From contig NZ_JAFMZM010000002.1 of NCBI RefSeq assembly GCF_024436375.1, positions 558,001 to 622,000 of the forward strand: a DNA stretch of 64,000 nucleotides, in the 5' to 3' direction. The translations under genes were made by a program, and so were the position numbers. Positions within the stretch are counted from its first letter, which is position 1. Every line of letters begins with the position of its first letter. Below, one piece after another: positions 8,942-20,101 of this stretch. The notes beneath the pieces are model-generated. The model searched no databases. It had not been told where the DNA came from and saw only the letters and a program-made list of their open reading frames with translations. This DNA comes from Nocardioides astragali. GTDB lineage: Bacteria; Actinomycetota; Actinomycetes; Propionibacteriales; Nocardioidaceae.

Positions 8942-8984
8942 AACCGTATCCCAGCCGGGAGTCCGCCGTGCGCGGGTCTAGGCT
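8942..8984. promoter_or_regulatory. Divergent leaderless promoters (ceoB / kimA-like)
   Basis: The minus-strand TACGGT (8947 to 8942) is 6 nt before the ceoB GTG. The plus-strand TAGGCT (8979-8984) is 8 nt before the transporter GTG. Shared regulatory space of 56 bases suggests coordinated control of the K+ genes. Confidence 0.45.
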
Positions 8985-8992
8985 TGCCGCCC

Positions 8993-11038
8993 GTGAGTGT
9001 CGGCGACGTGTCCAAGCGGATCCTGCTGGGTCGCAAGCTGCGGAGCAGCCAGCTGGGGGAGACCCTGCTGCCCAAGCGCATCGCCCTGCCGGTCTTCGCC
9101 AGCGACGCGCTCTCGTCGGTGGCCTATGCGCCGGACGAGGTGTTCATCATGCTGGCCGTGGCCGGCGCCTCGACCTACGTCTGGTCCTGGAAGATCGGGC
9201 TCGCCGTCGCTGTCGTCATGCTCACCGTGATCGCGTCCTACCGCCAGACCGTCCACGCCTACCCGTCCGGCGGTGGTGACTACGAGGTCGCGACCGTCAA
9301 CCTCGGCCGCAACGCCGGCGTCACGGTGGCCAGCGCGTTGCTCTGCGACTACGTCCTCACGGTCGCGGTGTCGATCTCGTCGGCGTCGCAGTACGCCGCG
9401 GGGGCGATCCCCGCACTCATCGGGCACGAGGCCACGGCCGCGGTGGTGGCGGTGGTCCTGCTCACCGCGATGAACCTGCGAGGGGTCCGGGAGTCCGGGG
9501 CCTTCTTCGCCGTGCCGACCTATCTCTTCATGTTCGCCATCCTCGGCATGTGCGCGTACGGCCTGCTCCGGCTCCTCGCCGGCGACCTGCCGGACGCGGA
9601 GAGCGCCCAGCTTGTCATCGAGCCCGAGCCGGGGTGGGACGGGCCGCTCACGCAGGTGGCCCTCATGTTCCTGCTCGCCCGGGCGTTCTCGTCGGGCTGT
9701 GCGGCGCTGACCGGCGTCGAGGCGATCAGCAATGGCGTCCCCGCGTTCCGCAAGCCCAAGAGCCGCAACGCCGCCACCACGCTGCTCATGCTCGGACTGA
9801 TCGCGATCACGATGATGATGAGCGTCATCGTCCTGGCCAAGCAGATGAGCATCCGCTTCGTCGACCCCCATCACCTCGACCGGCTCAGGAACTCGGCCGG
9901 TGGAGCACTGCCGGACGGCTACGAGCAGCACCCGGTCATCTCCCAGATCGCGGCCGGCGTCTTCGACCACTTCTCGCCGGGCTTCTACTTCGTGGTCTCG
10001 GTCACCGGCATCATCCTCGTGCTCGCGGCCAACACCGCCTTCAACGGCTTCCCAGTGCTGGGCTCGATCCTCGCCCAGGACGGCCTGGCGCCGCGGTCCC
10101 TGGGCTCGCGGGGCGACCGCCTCGCCTACAGCAACGGCATCGTCTTCCTGGCCGCCCTGTCGATCCTGCTCATCTGGGCCTTCGACGCCGAGACCACCAA
10201 GCTGATCCAGCTCTACATCGTGGGCGTCTTCGTCTCCTTCAACCTCAGCCAGCTCGGCATGATCCGGCACTGGACGCGCCACCTGAAGACCGAGACCGAT
10301 CCGGCCGCACGCGGGCGGATGATGCGTTCGCGCGCGATCAACACCTTCGGGCTCGGCATGACCGCGGTCGTGCTGGTGATCGTGCTGGTCACCAAGTTCC
10401 TCTCGGGCGCCTGGATCACGATCCTGGCGATGGGCTTCTTCTTCCTCGTGATGCAGGCGATCAGTCGCCACTACGCCCACGTCGAGCTCGAGCTCGCCGC
10501 CGACGAGCAGGACAAGATCATGCCGACGCGCGTCCACGCGATCGTGCTGGCCTCCAAGCTGCACAAGCCCACGCTGCGCGCGCTCGCGTTCGCCCAGGCC
10601 ACGCGGCCCAACGTGCTCGAGGCGATCTACGTCAGCATCGACACCAAGGCCACCAACCGGCTCCTCGAGGAATGGGACGAGCGCCGTCTCGACATCCCGC
10701 TCAAGGTGCTCCACTCGCCCTACCGCGAGGTGGTCCGGCCGATCGTGGAGTACGCCCAGGAGATCCGACGGGCCAGCCCGCGCGGCGTCGTGGCCGTCTA
10801 CATCCCTGAGTACGTCGTCGGCCGCTGGTGGGAGCAGCTGCTGCACAACCAGACCGCGTTGCGACTCAAGGGGCGGCTGCTCTTCAGCCCGGGTGTCATG
10901 GTCATCTCGGTGCCCTACCAGCTGCGGTCCTCGCAGGTCGCCCAGGAGCGCGAGATGCGCGAGGACGAACGCGTGCACGCCGGAGACCTGCGCAGGGGTC
11001 GCGTCTCCTCGCGCGAGTCCCGTCGGAAGGACAGATGA
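8993..11038 (+). CDS. KimA-like K+ transporter (APC superfamily), usually annotated as amino acid permease
   Basis: The 681-residue protein has about 12 transmembrane segments and a C-terminal cytosolic domain from about residue 510. It strongly resembles Bacillus subtilis KimA, a high-affinity K+/H+ symporter: DALSSVAY (Asp38), SYRQTVHAYPSGGGDYEV, CDYVLTVAVSIS (Asp119, Thr123, Ser127), FSSGCAALTGVEAISN (Thr240, Glu243), and C-terminal LHSPYREVVRP and LLHNQTALRLKGRLLF. These include counterparts of residues implicated in K+ binding in KimA. Adjacency to ceoB and ceoC supports K+ rather than amino acid transport. GTG 8993 is preferred over TTG 8984, which is inside the -10. Confidence 0.75.
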   Translation: MSVGDVSKRILLGRKLRSSQLGETLLPKRIALPVFASDALSSVAYAPDEVFIMLAVAGASTYVWSWKIGLAVAVVMLTVIASYRQTVHAYPSGGGDYEVATVNLGRNAGVTVASALLCDYVLTVAVSISSASQYAAGAIPALIGHEATAAVVAVVLLTAMNLRGVRESGAFFAVPTYLFMFAILGMCAYGLLRLLAGDLPDAESAQLVIEPEPGWDGPLTQVALMFLLARAFSSGCAALTGVEAISNGVPAFRKPKSRNAATTLLMLGLIAITMMMSVIVLAKQMSIRFVDPHHLDRLRNSAGGALPDGYEQHPVISQIAAGVFDHFSPGFYFVVSVTGIILVLAANTAFNGFPVLGSILAQDGLAPRSLGSRGDRLAYSNGIVFLAALSILLIWAFDAETTKLIQLYIVGVFVSFNLSQLGMIRHWTRHLKTETDPAARGRMMRSRAINTFGLGMTAVVLVIVLVTKFLSGAWITILAMGFFFLVMQAISRHYAHVELELAADEQDKIMPTRVHAIVLASKLHKPTLRALAFAQATRPNVLEAIYVSIDTKATNRLLEEWDERRLDIPLKVLHSPYREVVRPIVEYAQEIRRASPRGVVAVYIPEYVVGRWWEQLLHNQTALRLKGRLLFSPGVMVISVPYQLRSSQVAQEREMREDERVHAGDLRRGRVSSRESRRKDR

Positions 11039-11103
11039 ACACCCCACGGCGTTCTTCTCCTCCGCTGCGCTCCCCCGAACAACGCCGCGAGGACCCCGCG
11101 TGA
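11035..11103 (+). CDS. Possible 22-residue coupling peptide
   Basis: ATG 11035 overlaps the transporter stop as ATGA, and its own stop overlaps the GTG of the methyltransferase gene as GTGA. The short frame encodes MNTPRRSSPPLRSPEQRRED followed by PA. It may carry ribosomes between the two genes. It may equally be chance; nothing in the peptide is recognisable. Confidence 0.3.
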   Translation: MNTPRRSSPPLRSPEQRREDPA

Positions 11104-12317
11104 GCCGCTCGGCCCGACCCCGTCGGGCGCGCGGTCGGTCGCGGGTGGGGGAGCGCTTCGAAGTGGCTGTCGGCCCCGTCGCGCACGGTGGCCACTGCGT
11201 CGCGCGCCTGCCCGAGCCCGACTCCCGGGTGGTGTTCGTGCGCCACGCCCTGCCCGGCGAGCGGGTGGTCGTCGAGATCACCGAGGGCACCGACGGTGAC
11301 CGCTTCTGGCGCGGCGACGCGGTGTCGGTGCTGGCCTCCTCGGCCGACCGGGTGGCGGCACCCTGTCCCTTCGCCGGCCCCGGTCTGTGCGGAGGCTGCG
11401 ACTTCCAGCACGTTGCGCTTCCAGCCCAGCGCGACCTCAAGGCAGCTGTCGTGCGGGAGCAGCTCGTGCGCCTGGGCAGGCTCGACCCCGACTCGGAGCT
11501 GGTCAGCGGCCTGAGGGTCGAGCCCGTCCCGGTCCCGGGCCGCCCCGACGACGGCCTGCGGTGGCGCACGCGCCAGCGGTACGCCGTGCTGCCGGACGGC
11601 CGCCCGGCCATGCGGGCACACCGCTCCCACCACCTCGTGCCGGTGGACGACTGCCTGATCGCCGTGGAGGCCGCCCGGCCCCGGCCGGGCGTGGAGCCGG
11701 GACCTCACGGCGAGTGGTCGCCCGGAGAGCCTGACGCCTCGACGTCGGAACATGACGTGACGGTCGGCAGCGTCACCCACCCCTTCAGCGTCGCGGTCGA
11801 CGGCTTCTGGCAGGTCCACCCCGAAGCGCCCCGCGTCCTGGTCGAGGCCGTCCTCGACCTGCTCGAGCCGGGTCCCGCCGAGCGTGCGCTGGACCTCTAC
11901 GCAGGCGTCGGCCTCTTCGCGCGCTTCGTGGGCGAGGCGACGGGCGCCCGCGTCGTCGCGGTCGAGGCGGACCGCACGGCCTGCCAGCACGCCCGCGCCA
12001 ACCTCGCCGCGCTCAAGGGGGCGGTCGTCGAGTGCGGCCCCACCGACCGCGTGCTGCGCGCAGGGTTCGACGAGCCGTTCGACCTCGTCGTGCTCGACCC
12101 GCCGCGTGAGGGCGCCAAGCGGGTCGTCGTGGAGCAGGTGGTGGACCGCCGCCCCCGCGCGGTGGCGTACGTCGCCTGCGACCCGGCCGCCCTGGGGCGC
12201 GACGTCGCGATCTTCGCCGAGCACGGCTACGCGTTGACGGCGATCCGGTCCTTCGACCTCTTCCCGATGACCCACCACGTGGAGTGCGTCGCGCTGCTCG
12301 AGCCCGCCCGTCGCTGA
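11100..12317 (+). CDS. TrmA/RlmD-family RNA (uracil-5-)-methyltransferase
   Basis: The 405-residue product starts with a TRAM-like OB domain (GERFEVAVGPVAHGGHCVAR). Four cysteines for a [4Fe-4S] cluster follow (Cys89, Cys97, Cys100 in CPFAGPGLCGGC, and Cys185). The SAM-binding motif LDLYAGVGLFARF is near residue 263. The catalytic nucleophile is Cys360 in VAYVACDPAAL, preceded by LDPPREGAK. These enzymes make 5-methyluridine in tRNA or 23S rRNA; the target cannot be predicted from sequence. It corresponds to Mycobacterium Rv2689c, near ceoBC there as well. GTG 11100 is the first start after the upstream frame. Confidence 0.88.
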   Translation: MSRSARPRRARGRSRVGERFEVAVGPVAHGGHCVARLPEPDSRVVFVRHALPGERVVVEITEGTDGDRFWRGDAVSVLASSADRVAAPCPFAGPGLCGGCDFQHVALPAQRDLKAAVVREQLVRLGRLDPDSELVSGLRVEPVPVPGRPDDGLRWRTRQRYAVLPDGRPAMRAHRSHHLVPVDDCLIAVEAARPRPGVEPGPHGEWSPGEPDASTSEHDVTVGSVTHPFSVAVDGFWQVHPEAPRVLVEAVLDLLEPGPAERALDLYAGVGLFARFVGEATGARVVAVEADRTACQHARANLAALKGAVVECGPTDRVLRAGFDEPFDLVVLDPPREGAKRVVVEQVVDRRPRAVAYVACDPAALGRDVAIFAEHGYALTAIRSFDLFPMTHHVECVALLEPARR

Positions 12318-12364
12318 AGCGTCGGAGGGTTGTCTCCCGCTGGGGACCGGGGGAGGGTGGCGGG

Positions 12365-12715
12365 GTGGCCACCTATGCCGTCAACCCGGACGCCGTCGCC
12401 CACGCCAGGCGGCTGATCGACGCCCGGCAGTACGTCCTGGACAGCGACTGGAGCGAGGTGCAGCCGGACGCCGAGGCCCAGAACGCCTACCTCGAGCGCC
12501 ACTCCTGGGAGGACTACGCCAACTGGCACCTCGGGCTGACAGAGGGAGCCAACGAGGGCACCAAGGCGCGCCACGCCTTCGTCTACGGCGACCTGCGGCG
12601 CGTCCACCGCACCGGCCTGATCGCCTGCGTCTACCGCGCATCCGAGTGGCGGCACAAGGAGGTCGAGCTAGCCGCGCACGACCTGTTGCAGCACCTGGAC
12701 CAGGTCAGCGGCTGA
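12365..12715 (+). CDS. Conserved hypothetical protein
   Basis: The 116-residue soluble protein is not recognised. It begins MATYAVNPDAVAHARRLID (GTG-initiated), is rich in Trp/His/Tyr (WSEVQPDAEAQ, HSWEDYANWHLGL, RVHRTGLIACVYRASEWRH) and has no signal or membrane segment. GGGAGGGTGG lies just upstream of GTG 12365. It stands alone between the methyltransferase and aconitase. Confidence 0.65.
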   Translation: MATYAVNPDAVAHARRLIDARQYVLDSDWSEVQPDAEAQNAYLERHSWEDYANWHLGLTEGANEGTKARHAFVYGDLRRVHRTGLIACVYRASEWRHKEVELAAHDLLQHLDQVSG

Positions 12716-12762
12716 CCCACGCCATACGGCGGGTCCCGCTGGCGCCGCACCTCGACGTCATG

Positions 12763-12780
12763 TATCTTGATATCGAGATA
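12763..12780. promoter_or_regulatory. 18-bp palindromic operator upstream of aconitase
   Basis: TATCTTGATATCGAGATA is an interrupted palindrome (TATCT..GATATC..AGATA, one mismatched pair) located 99 bases before the acn start. A TAGGGT -10 candidate at 12798-12803 would place the -35 region over its right arm. The position suits a dimeric repressor. It does not match the Corynebacterium AcnR site as I recall it, so the regulator is not named. Confidence 0.5.
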
Positions 12781-12878
12781 ACTAGACGTCAGAAGATTAG
12801 GGTCGCCTTCCTTCCCGTGCCTCTGGGTGCGACGGCAAGATGGACGCGAACCCGCGAACTCCCGAGGAGATGTGGCTG

Positions 12879-15745
<2,867 letters not shown>

Positions 15746-15749
<4 letters not shown>

Positions 15750-16348
15750 CCGACCCGGCCGCAGATCCGGCTGCCGTGTGGCGCGGCCGCGTCCAGGACC
15801 ACCTGGACGCGGCCGGCCGCCCGCCGGTCGGCGCGATGGCCGACTGGGACGTCTTCCCGTTCGAGCGCGACGGCCTCACGCCGAAGGCGATGGGGGAGCG
15901 GGTGGTCCCCGAGCCCGATCGCGCGCGGACGCCGGAGGAGTGCGGGACCTGCAAGGCACTGGCCCGTGACGAGCTGGTGCTGCACACGGGCGCCCGCCTG
16001 GCGGTGATCAGGCCGGGCGGCACCAGCCTCATGTTCGTGGCCAACATCGTCGCCCGTGACCACGAACGGCTCGACGACCTGGACGAGGCGGCCGACGAGG
16101 AGCTCGGCCGGCTCGTCGCCCGCACCTACCGCGCGCTGCGCGCGCTGCCCGGAGTCGGCAACGTCCAGGTCTCCAAGTGGGAGAACGGCGGCGGCCACCT
16201 CTCGGTCAACGTCCTCGCCCGCCCGCTCGGCGTGCTGGAGCTCCGCGGCTCCAACCTGCCGATCTGGGCCGACATGCTGCCCGACATCCCACAGGCTGAG
16301 TACGACCGGCGGGCGGGCCTGGTGCGGGCCGCCCTCGCTGTCCGTTGA
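15746..16348 (+). CDS. HIT-like protein with degenerate histidine triad
   Basis: The 200-residue protein resembles the HIT superfamily in its C-terminal half: [20 protein letters not shown], then a helix [15 protein letters not shown], then [22 protein letters not shown]. The last block aligns with the catalytic HxHxH, but only the first His remains (H-L-S-V-N), so nucleotide hydrolase activity is doubtful. A CGTC motif occurs near residue 70. Start ATG 15746 overlaps the aconitase stop; the end overlaps the next TTG. Family assignment is by motif only. Confidence 0.5.
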
Positions 16349-17076
16349 TCGCGGAGGTCCCGCTCTGGGCCGTGGTGGTCATTGCTCTCATCGTCGCCGT
16401 GGGGTCGTTCGTCCAGGCCACCATCGGCCTCGGCCTGGGCTTGCTGGGTGCACCCCTGATCGCCCTGATCGAGCCCGCCCTGGTGCCGACGCTCCTGCTC
16501 GTGCTGTCGATCCCGGTGTCGAGCGGCGTGCTGTGGGTCGAGCGTCACCACGTCAGCTGGCGGGTGATCGCGTGGGCGCTGCCCGCCCGCATCCCCGGGA
16601 CCGTCATCGGCGTCTGGTTGACCACGGCATTTTCCGACCGGGGCCTCGGGATCGTCGTGGGGCTGATGGTGCTCGGAGCCGTCTGGTTGACCTTCCACAC
16701 CGTGGAGGTGGCCCAGACCCGTGTGACGCTGATCGCCGCGGGCCTCGCCGCAGGAACCACCGGCACTGCGGCGGCGATCGGCGGGCCGCCCATGGCGATC
16801 GTGCTGGCGCACCGACCACCACGTGAGGTCCGCGGGACGCTGTCGATGTTCTTCGTCGTCGGCTCGGTGATGAGCGTCCTGCTGTTCTGGGCGGAAGGGG
16901 AGCTGCCTGGTGCGTCCGTTGCCCTCGCCCTGGCGTACCTGCCACTCGTCGCCCTGGCCTTCTGGGCCGGGCACCGGGCGCACACGCGCATCCCTCGGGA
17001 GACCTTCCGGCGGGCCGTGCTGCTGCTGTGCGCCGGGGCAGCGGCCGTGCTGCTCGTGAAGTCGGCGCTGGGCTGA
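16345..17076 (+). CDS. TauE/SafE family sulfite-exporter-like permease
   Basis: The product has 243 residues and about eight hydrophobic segments. FVQATIGLGLGLLGAPLIALI at the N-terminus and GTTGTAAAIGGPPMAIVLA in the middle are the two TauE/SafE (DUF81) repeat signatures. The family exports or imports small sulfur-containing or organic anions; the substrate is unknown here. The start is TTG 16345, overlapping the HIT-like stop as TTGA, so the three genes from acnA are probably co-translated. Confidence 0.83.
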   Translation: MIAEVPLWAVVVIALIVAVGSFVQATIGLGLGLLGAPLIALIEPALVPTLLLVLSIPVSSGVLWVERHHVSWRVIAWALPARIPGTVIGVWLTTAFSDRGLGIVVGLMVLGAVWLTFHTVEVAQTRVTLIAAGLAAGTTGTAAAIGGPPMAIVLAHRPPREVRGTLSMFFVVGSVMSVLLFWAEGELPGASVALALAYLPLVALAFWAGHRAHTRIPRETFRRAVLLLCAGAAAVLLVKSALG

Positions 17077-17170
17077 CCGGTCACAGAAATCCGGGTGCGG
17101 CACCCCTCCGGCTGATCGTCGAGTGGCGTGTGGACGTGTGAGGCTGTCCGCTCACGGAGGAGTCCCGCAC

Positions 17171-18547
17171 ATGTCAGCACCACCCGGCGAGGTCGCCGAC
17201 CGCCTCAACCGCCTGGCCGACCACGCCCCGAGCGGCGCGGTTGACCCCGACGCGCTCTGGGCGCGTGGGCGGGGCCGGCAGCGCCGTCGTGCCGTGTCCG
17301 TGCTGACGGGGATCGCCGCGACAGGTCTCCTCGCCGCCTCCGTGACACCGGCGTTCCTGGCCCGCGTCGACCCGCCGATCGCTGCACCGTCGCACCAGAT
17401 GATGTTGCCCGACGTGCTGCGGGCCCCGGGCCCGTGGGAGCCGTCCTTCTCCGTGACGCCCCGCCGCTTGTCCGCGGTCGGGGTAGGGCGGCGCTCCGGC
17501 CTCCTCTCCTCGTCGCCGTCGCTCTGGGGCATCTCCGCCGCGACGGGAGAGTCCCGGTGGCTGGAGCTCCCCGGCTCCGTGCCCACCGCGCAGGCGCCCC
17601 CGCAGCTGTCGGCCGACGGCCGTCGCCTTGCGTACTGGCTGACCGGGCCGACGTCCGGAGAGCCGCTGGCGACCGGTGGGACGGAGGACGCGGTGCCCGT
17701 GGTGGGCGTCGCCGTGATGGAGCTCGAGACGGGTGACGTGGCCCGCTGGAACATCGACTCCGAGCACGGCCTGTCGGTCCATGGCCTCGTCTGGGCGGGT
17801 GACGTCCTGTGGTGGCAGGGAGGGCCGGTGGTGCCTCTGGGAACCGGTGCCACCAGCGCCGAGGTCCGGACGCGCACGTGGGACGTCGAGACGGACGAGA
17901 GGTCGGAGCTGGGCGGGAAGGACGGTCGCGCCGCGGTCCATCTGTCGCAGCCCGGCCATGCCCCGCGCGGGTTCGTCACCCTCCCGCGAACCTTCCGGCT
18001 CGAGCACGTGACGGAGGCCAAGGACCCGGTGGACCTGCGGATGGACCTCCCACCGGACGCGCCTTCCTCTGCCGGACTCATCGATCCCGAGATGGCGCCT
18101 GACGGCCACCGGGTCGCGGCCCTCATGGTGCCGGAGGCCGCGGAGTACGACGATGCTGCGACCAAGGACCTCCTCGTCGGGAAGGTGGCTGACGGGACCG
18201 TGACCCTGAGGGCGGTCGACGGGGTCCGGGCGCAGGCCGTCCTGGGCTGGCGCTCACCGCGCGAGGTGGTCGTCTCCACGCCGGCCGTCGCCGACGACGG
18301 GGTTGGCACCGGCCACCAGGTATGGTTCGTCGACGTCGTGACGGGCCGGCGCACGGAGCTCCTCGACGTGGTCGGCAGCAGCCTCCAGGACAGCGTGGCC
18401 GCGGAGGCCTGGGCAGCCGAGGTCGTCGACGCACCTGACGCACCGTTCGCACCCGATCCCCGCCTGGTCGGGCTGGGCGGGATGGTCGTCATCGTCTTCT
18501 GCGTCTCCCTGTGGCGCGACCTGAGGCGACGACGTGGCCACCCCTGA
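17171..18547 (+). CDS. Single-pass membrane protein with propeller-like extracellular domain, paired with a SigE-family sigma factor
   Basis: The 458-residue product has a cytosolic N-terminus (about 45 residues, basic GRGRQRRRAV), one transmembrane helix (VLTGIAATGLLAASVTPAFL) and a long extracytoplasmic part with repeated LSADGRRLAYW- and MAPDGHRVAAL-like strands, as in WD40/PD40 propellers. A second hydrophobic stretch lies at the C-terminus (LGGMVVIVFCVSLW). It overlaps the following sigma factor by 14 bases, so it may act as its membrane regulator, but no anti-sigma motif is visible. ATG 17171 follows GGAGGAG. It is topologically similar to the product at 24890-26062. Confidence 0.6.
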   Translation: MSAPPGEVADRLNRLADHAPSGAVDPDALWARGRGRQRRRAVSVLTGIAATGLLAASVTPAFLARVDPPIAAPSHQMMLPDVLRAPGPWEPSFSVTPRRLSAVGVGRRSGLLSSSPSLWGISAATGESRWLELPGSVPTAQAPPQLSADGRRLAYWLTGPTSGEPLATGGTEDAVPVVGVAVMELETGDVARWNIDSEHGLSVHGLVWAGDVLWWQGGPVVPLGTGATSAEVRTRTWDVETDERSELGGKDGRAAVHLSQPGHAPRGFVTLPRTFRLEHVTEAKDPVDLRMDLPPDAPSSAGLIDPEMAPDGHRVAALMVPEAAEYDDAATKDLLVGKVADGTVTLRAVDGVRAQAVLGWRSPREVVVSTPAVADDGVGTGHQVWFVDVVTGRRTELLDVVGSSLQDSVAAEAWAAEVVDAPDAPFAPDPRLVGLGGMVVIVFCVSLWRDLRRRRGHP

Positions 18548-19073
18548 GGGCTTCGCGGAGTTCGTCATCGCGCGTCAGGCGGCGCTGCTGCGCACGGCGT
18601 ACCTCCTGACCGGGCACGCGCAGGACGCCGAGGACCTCGTGCAGACCACCCTGGTCAAGGTCGTCCCGCAGTGGCGACGGATCCGCGACAACCCCGAGCC
18701 CTACGTGCGGCGTGTGCTGGTCAACGAGAACGTGTCGCGCTGGCGCCGCCGACGCTGGCGCGAGCACAGCACGGACGAGGTGCCCGAGACCCTGGCCGCC
18801 GAGCCCGATGTGGTCGAGCTGATGGCCGTCCGGGACGCCCTCGCCACCCTCGCGCCGCGCCAGCGGGCTGTGCTCGTGCTGCGCTACTACGAGGGTCTTT
18901 CCGAGGCCGAGATCGCCGCTCAGCTGTCCATCTCGCCAGGGACGGTCAAGTCGCAGGCGCGCGACGGGCTTGCCCGCCTGCGGGCCTTGCTCCCTCTCGG
19001 CGACGTCGGCGAGCAGGCAGTGGATGTGCGGGTTCCCGGGGACCGCACCGGGTGGCACGGGAGCCGTCGGTAG
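18534..19073 (+). CDS. SigE-family RNA polymerase sigma factor
   Basis: The 179-residue protein has sigma region 2 (RTAYLLTGHAQDAEDLVQTTL) and region 4 (LAPRQRAVLVLRYYEGLSEAEIAAQLSISPG onward, with the helix-turn-helix near residues 125-150). The length and the FAEFVIARQAALLRTAYLL start are typical of the actinobacterial SigE-like extracytoplasmic group. GTG 18534 lies within the end of the upstream gene. A paralogue is encoded at 26059-26598 on the opposite strand. Confidence 0.88.
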   Translation: MATPEGFAEFVIARQAALLRTAYLLTGHAQDAEDLVQTTLVKVVPQWRRIRDNPEPYVRRVLVNENVSRWRRRRWREHSTDEVPETLAAEPDVVELMAVRDALATLAPRQRAVLVLRYYEGLSEAEIAAQLSISPGTVKSQARDGLARLRALLPLGDVGEQAVDVRVPGDRTGWHGSRR

Positions 19074-19076
19074 CCT
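19071..19076 (+). promoter_or_regulatory. -10 element of a probable leaderless transcript (DUF3105)
   Basis: TAGCCT ends six bases before GTG 19083. It covers the stop codon of the sigma factor gene. No Shine-Dalgarno sequence is present. Confidence 0.45.
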
Positions 19077-19082
19077 GACGCG

Positions 19083-19748
19083 GTGAGCGACCCCGACCAG
19101 CCGACCGCCCCCGCGGACTCCGGGCCGGAGACCCCCCAGGCTTCACCGGAGCCGGAGACTCCCCGGTCCAGGCGGCTCCCGCTCGTGCTCGCGACGGTCG
19201 GTGCCGTGCTCGTGCTCGGGGCAGCGCTCGCAGCGCCGCTCGTGGACCAGGCTCTCCGTGGCGAGGAGCAGGTGCAGCGAGCGCTCGACCTGAGCCTGGT
19301 GCAGACCTGGGACATCACCGACCGCGACCACACCACAGACGACGTCACCTATGCCCAGGACCCGCCCGCCGGCGGCGCCCACGACCCGGTCTGGCTGGAC
19401 TGCGGCGTCTACGACGAGCCGGTGCGGGACGAGAACGCCGTGCACGACCTCGAGCACGGCACCGTCTGGATCACCCACGACCCGGACCTGTCCGCCGACG
19501 ACGTCGACGCGCTGGCCGGCCAGCTCCCCGACAACGGCATCATGTCGCCGCGCGAGGACCTGCCCTCACCCGTGGTGGTCACCGTCTGGGGCGCCCAGCT
19601 CCAGCTCGACGGCGCCGACGACGCGCGGCTGGGTCTCTTCCTCGAGGAGTACGCCGACGGGCACACGGCGCCGGAGTTCGGCGTGACCTGCCAGGGCGGC
19701 ACCTCGGACCCCGGCGGCGCGCTGCCGGGGCAGGACGTCAACGCCTGA
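19083..19748 (+). CDS. DUF3105 membrane-anchored protein
   Basis: The 221-residue protein has a Pro/Glu-rich cytosolic N-terminus, one transmembrane helix (LPLVLATVGAVLVLGAALAAPLV, about residues 33-55) and an exported DUF3105 domain. The family hallmarks are YAQDPPAGGAHDPVWLDCGVY and AVHDLEHGTVWITHDP; the conserved His/Cys/Glu set suggests metal binding, but no function is established. Two further cysteines (LDCG and VTCQ) could form a disulfide. Confidence 0.82.
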   Translation: MSDPDQPTAPADSGPETPQASPEPETPRSRRLPLVLATVGAVLVLGAALAAPLVDQALRGEEQVQRALDLSLVQTWDITDRDHTTDDVTYAQDPPAGGAHDPVWLDCGVYDEPVRDENAVHDLEHGTVWITHDPDLSADDVDALAGQLPDNGIMSPREDLPSPVVVTVWGAQLQLDGADDARLGLFLEEYADGHTAPEFGVTCQGGTSDPGGALPGQDVNA

Positions 19749-19758
19749 GCGGCATCGC

Positions 19759-19764
19759 TAGCGT
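19759..19764 (+). promoter_or_regulatory. -10 element of a probable leaderless transcript (thiamine-binding pair)
   Basis: TAGCGT is seven bases before ATG 19772, with no ribosome-binding site. Confidence 0.4.
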
Positions 19765-19771
19765 GGCCCCC

Positions 19772-20101
19772 ATGCTCGTCGCCTTCTCGATCTCACCCGT
19801 CGCCCAGGACCCCACCGGGTCGGTCACCGAGGCGGTCGCGGCCGCCGTCCGCGTCGTACGCGAGTCGGGACTGCCGTGCGAGACCAACGCGATGTTCACC
19901 AACATCGAGGGGGAGTGGGACGAGGTGATGGCCGTGGTGAAGCAGGCGGTCGACGTCGTCGCCGAGGTGTCGCCGCGAGTGGGGCTGGTCCTCAAGGCCG
20001 ACATCCGCCCGGGCTACGACGGCCAGCTCACCGCGAAGGTCGAGCGCATCGAGGAGGCCTTGGGCACAGGCGTGCGGGAGGGGACGATCGATGCACAGTG
20101 A
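19772..20101 (+). CDS. MTH1187/YkoF-family thiamine-binding protein
   Basis: The product has 109 residues. MLVAFSISP, SGLPCETNAMFTNIEGEWDEVMAVV and VGLVLKADIRPG match the MTH1187 ferredoxin-like family, which includes thiamine- and HMP-binding YkoF-type proteins. It overlaps the yjbQ-like gene by 11 bases. The pairing suggests thiamine or hydroxymethylpyrimidine salvage; this is inferred from family names and neighbourhood. ATG 19772 is preferred over GTG 19763. Confidence 0.8.
   Translation: MLVAFSISPVAQDPTGSVTEAVAAAVRVVRESGLPCETNAMFTNIEGEWDEVMAVVKQAVDVVAEVSPRVGLVLKADIRPGYDGQLTAKVERIEEALGTGVREGTIDAQ

Noticed and set aside
8978..11611. Long minus-strand open frame opposite the KimA-like gene
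   Set aside because: Composition (many Asp, Gln, His, Arg) and the clear membrane protein on the plus strand mark it as an antisense artefact.
12840..12878. Upstream ATG starts for aconitase
   Set aside because: No ribosome site precedes 12840, and 12870 sits directly against GAGGAG; 12879 has correct spacing and the family N-terminus.
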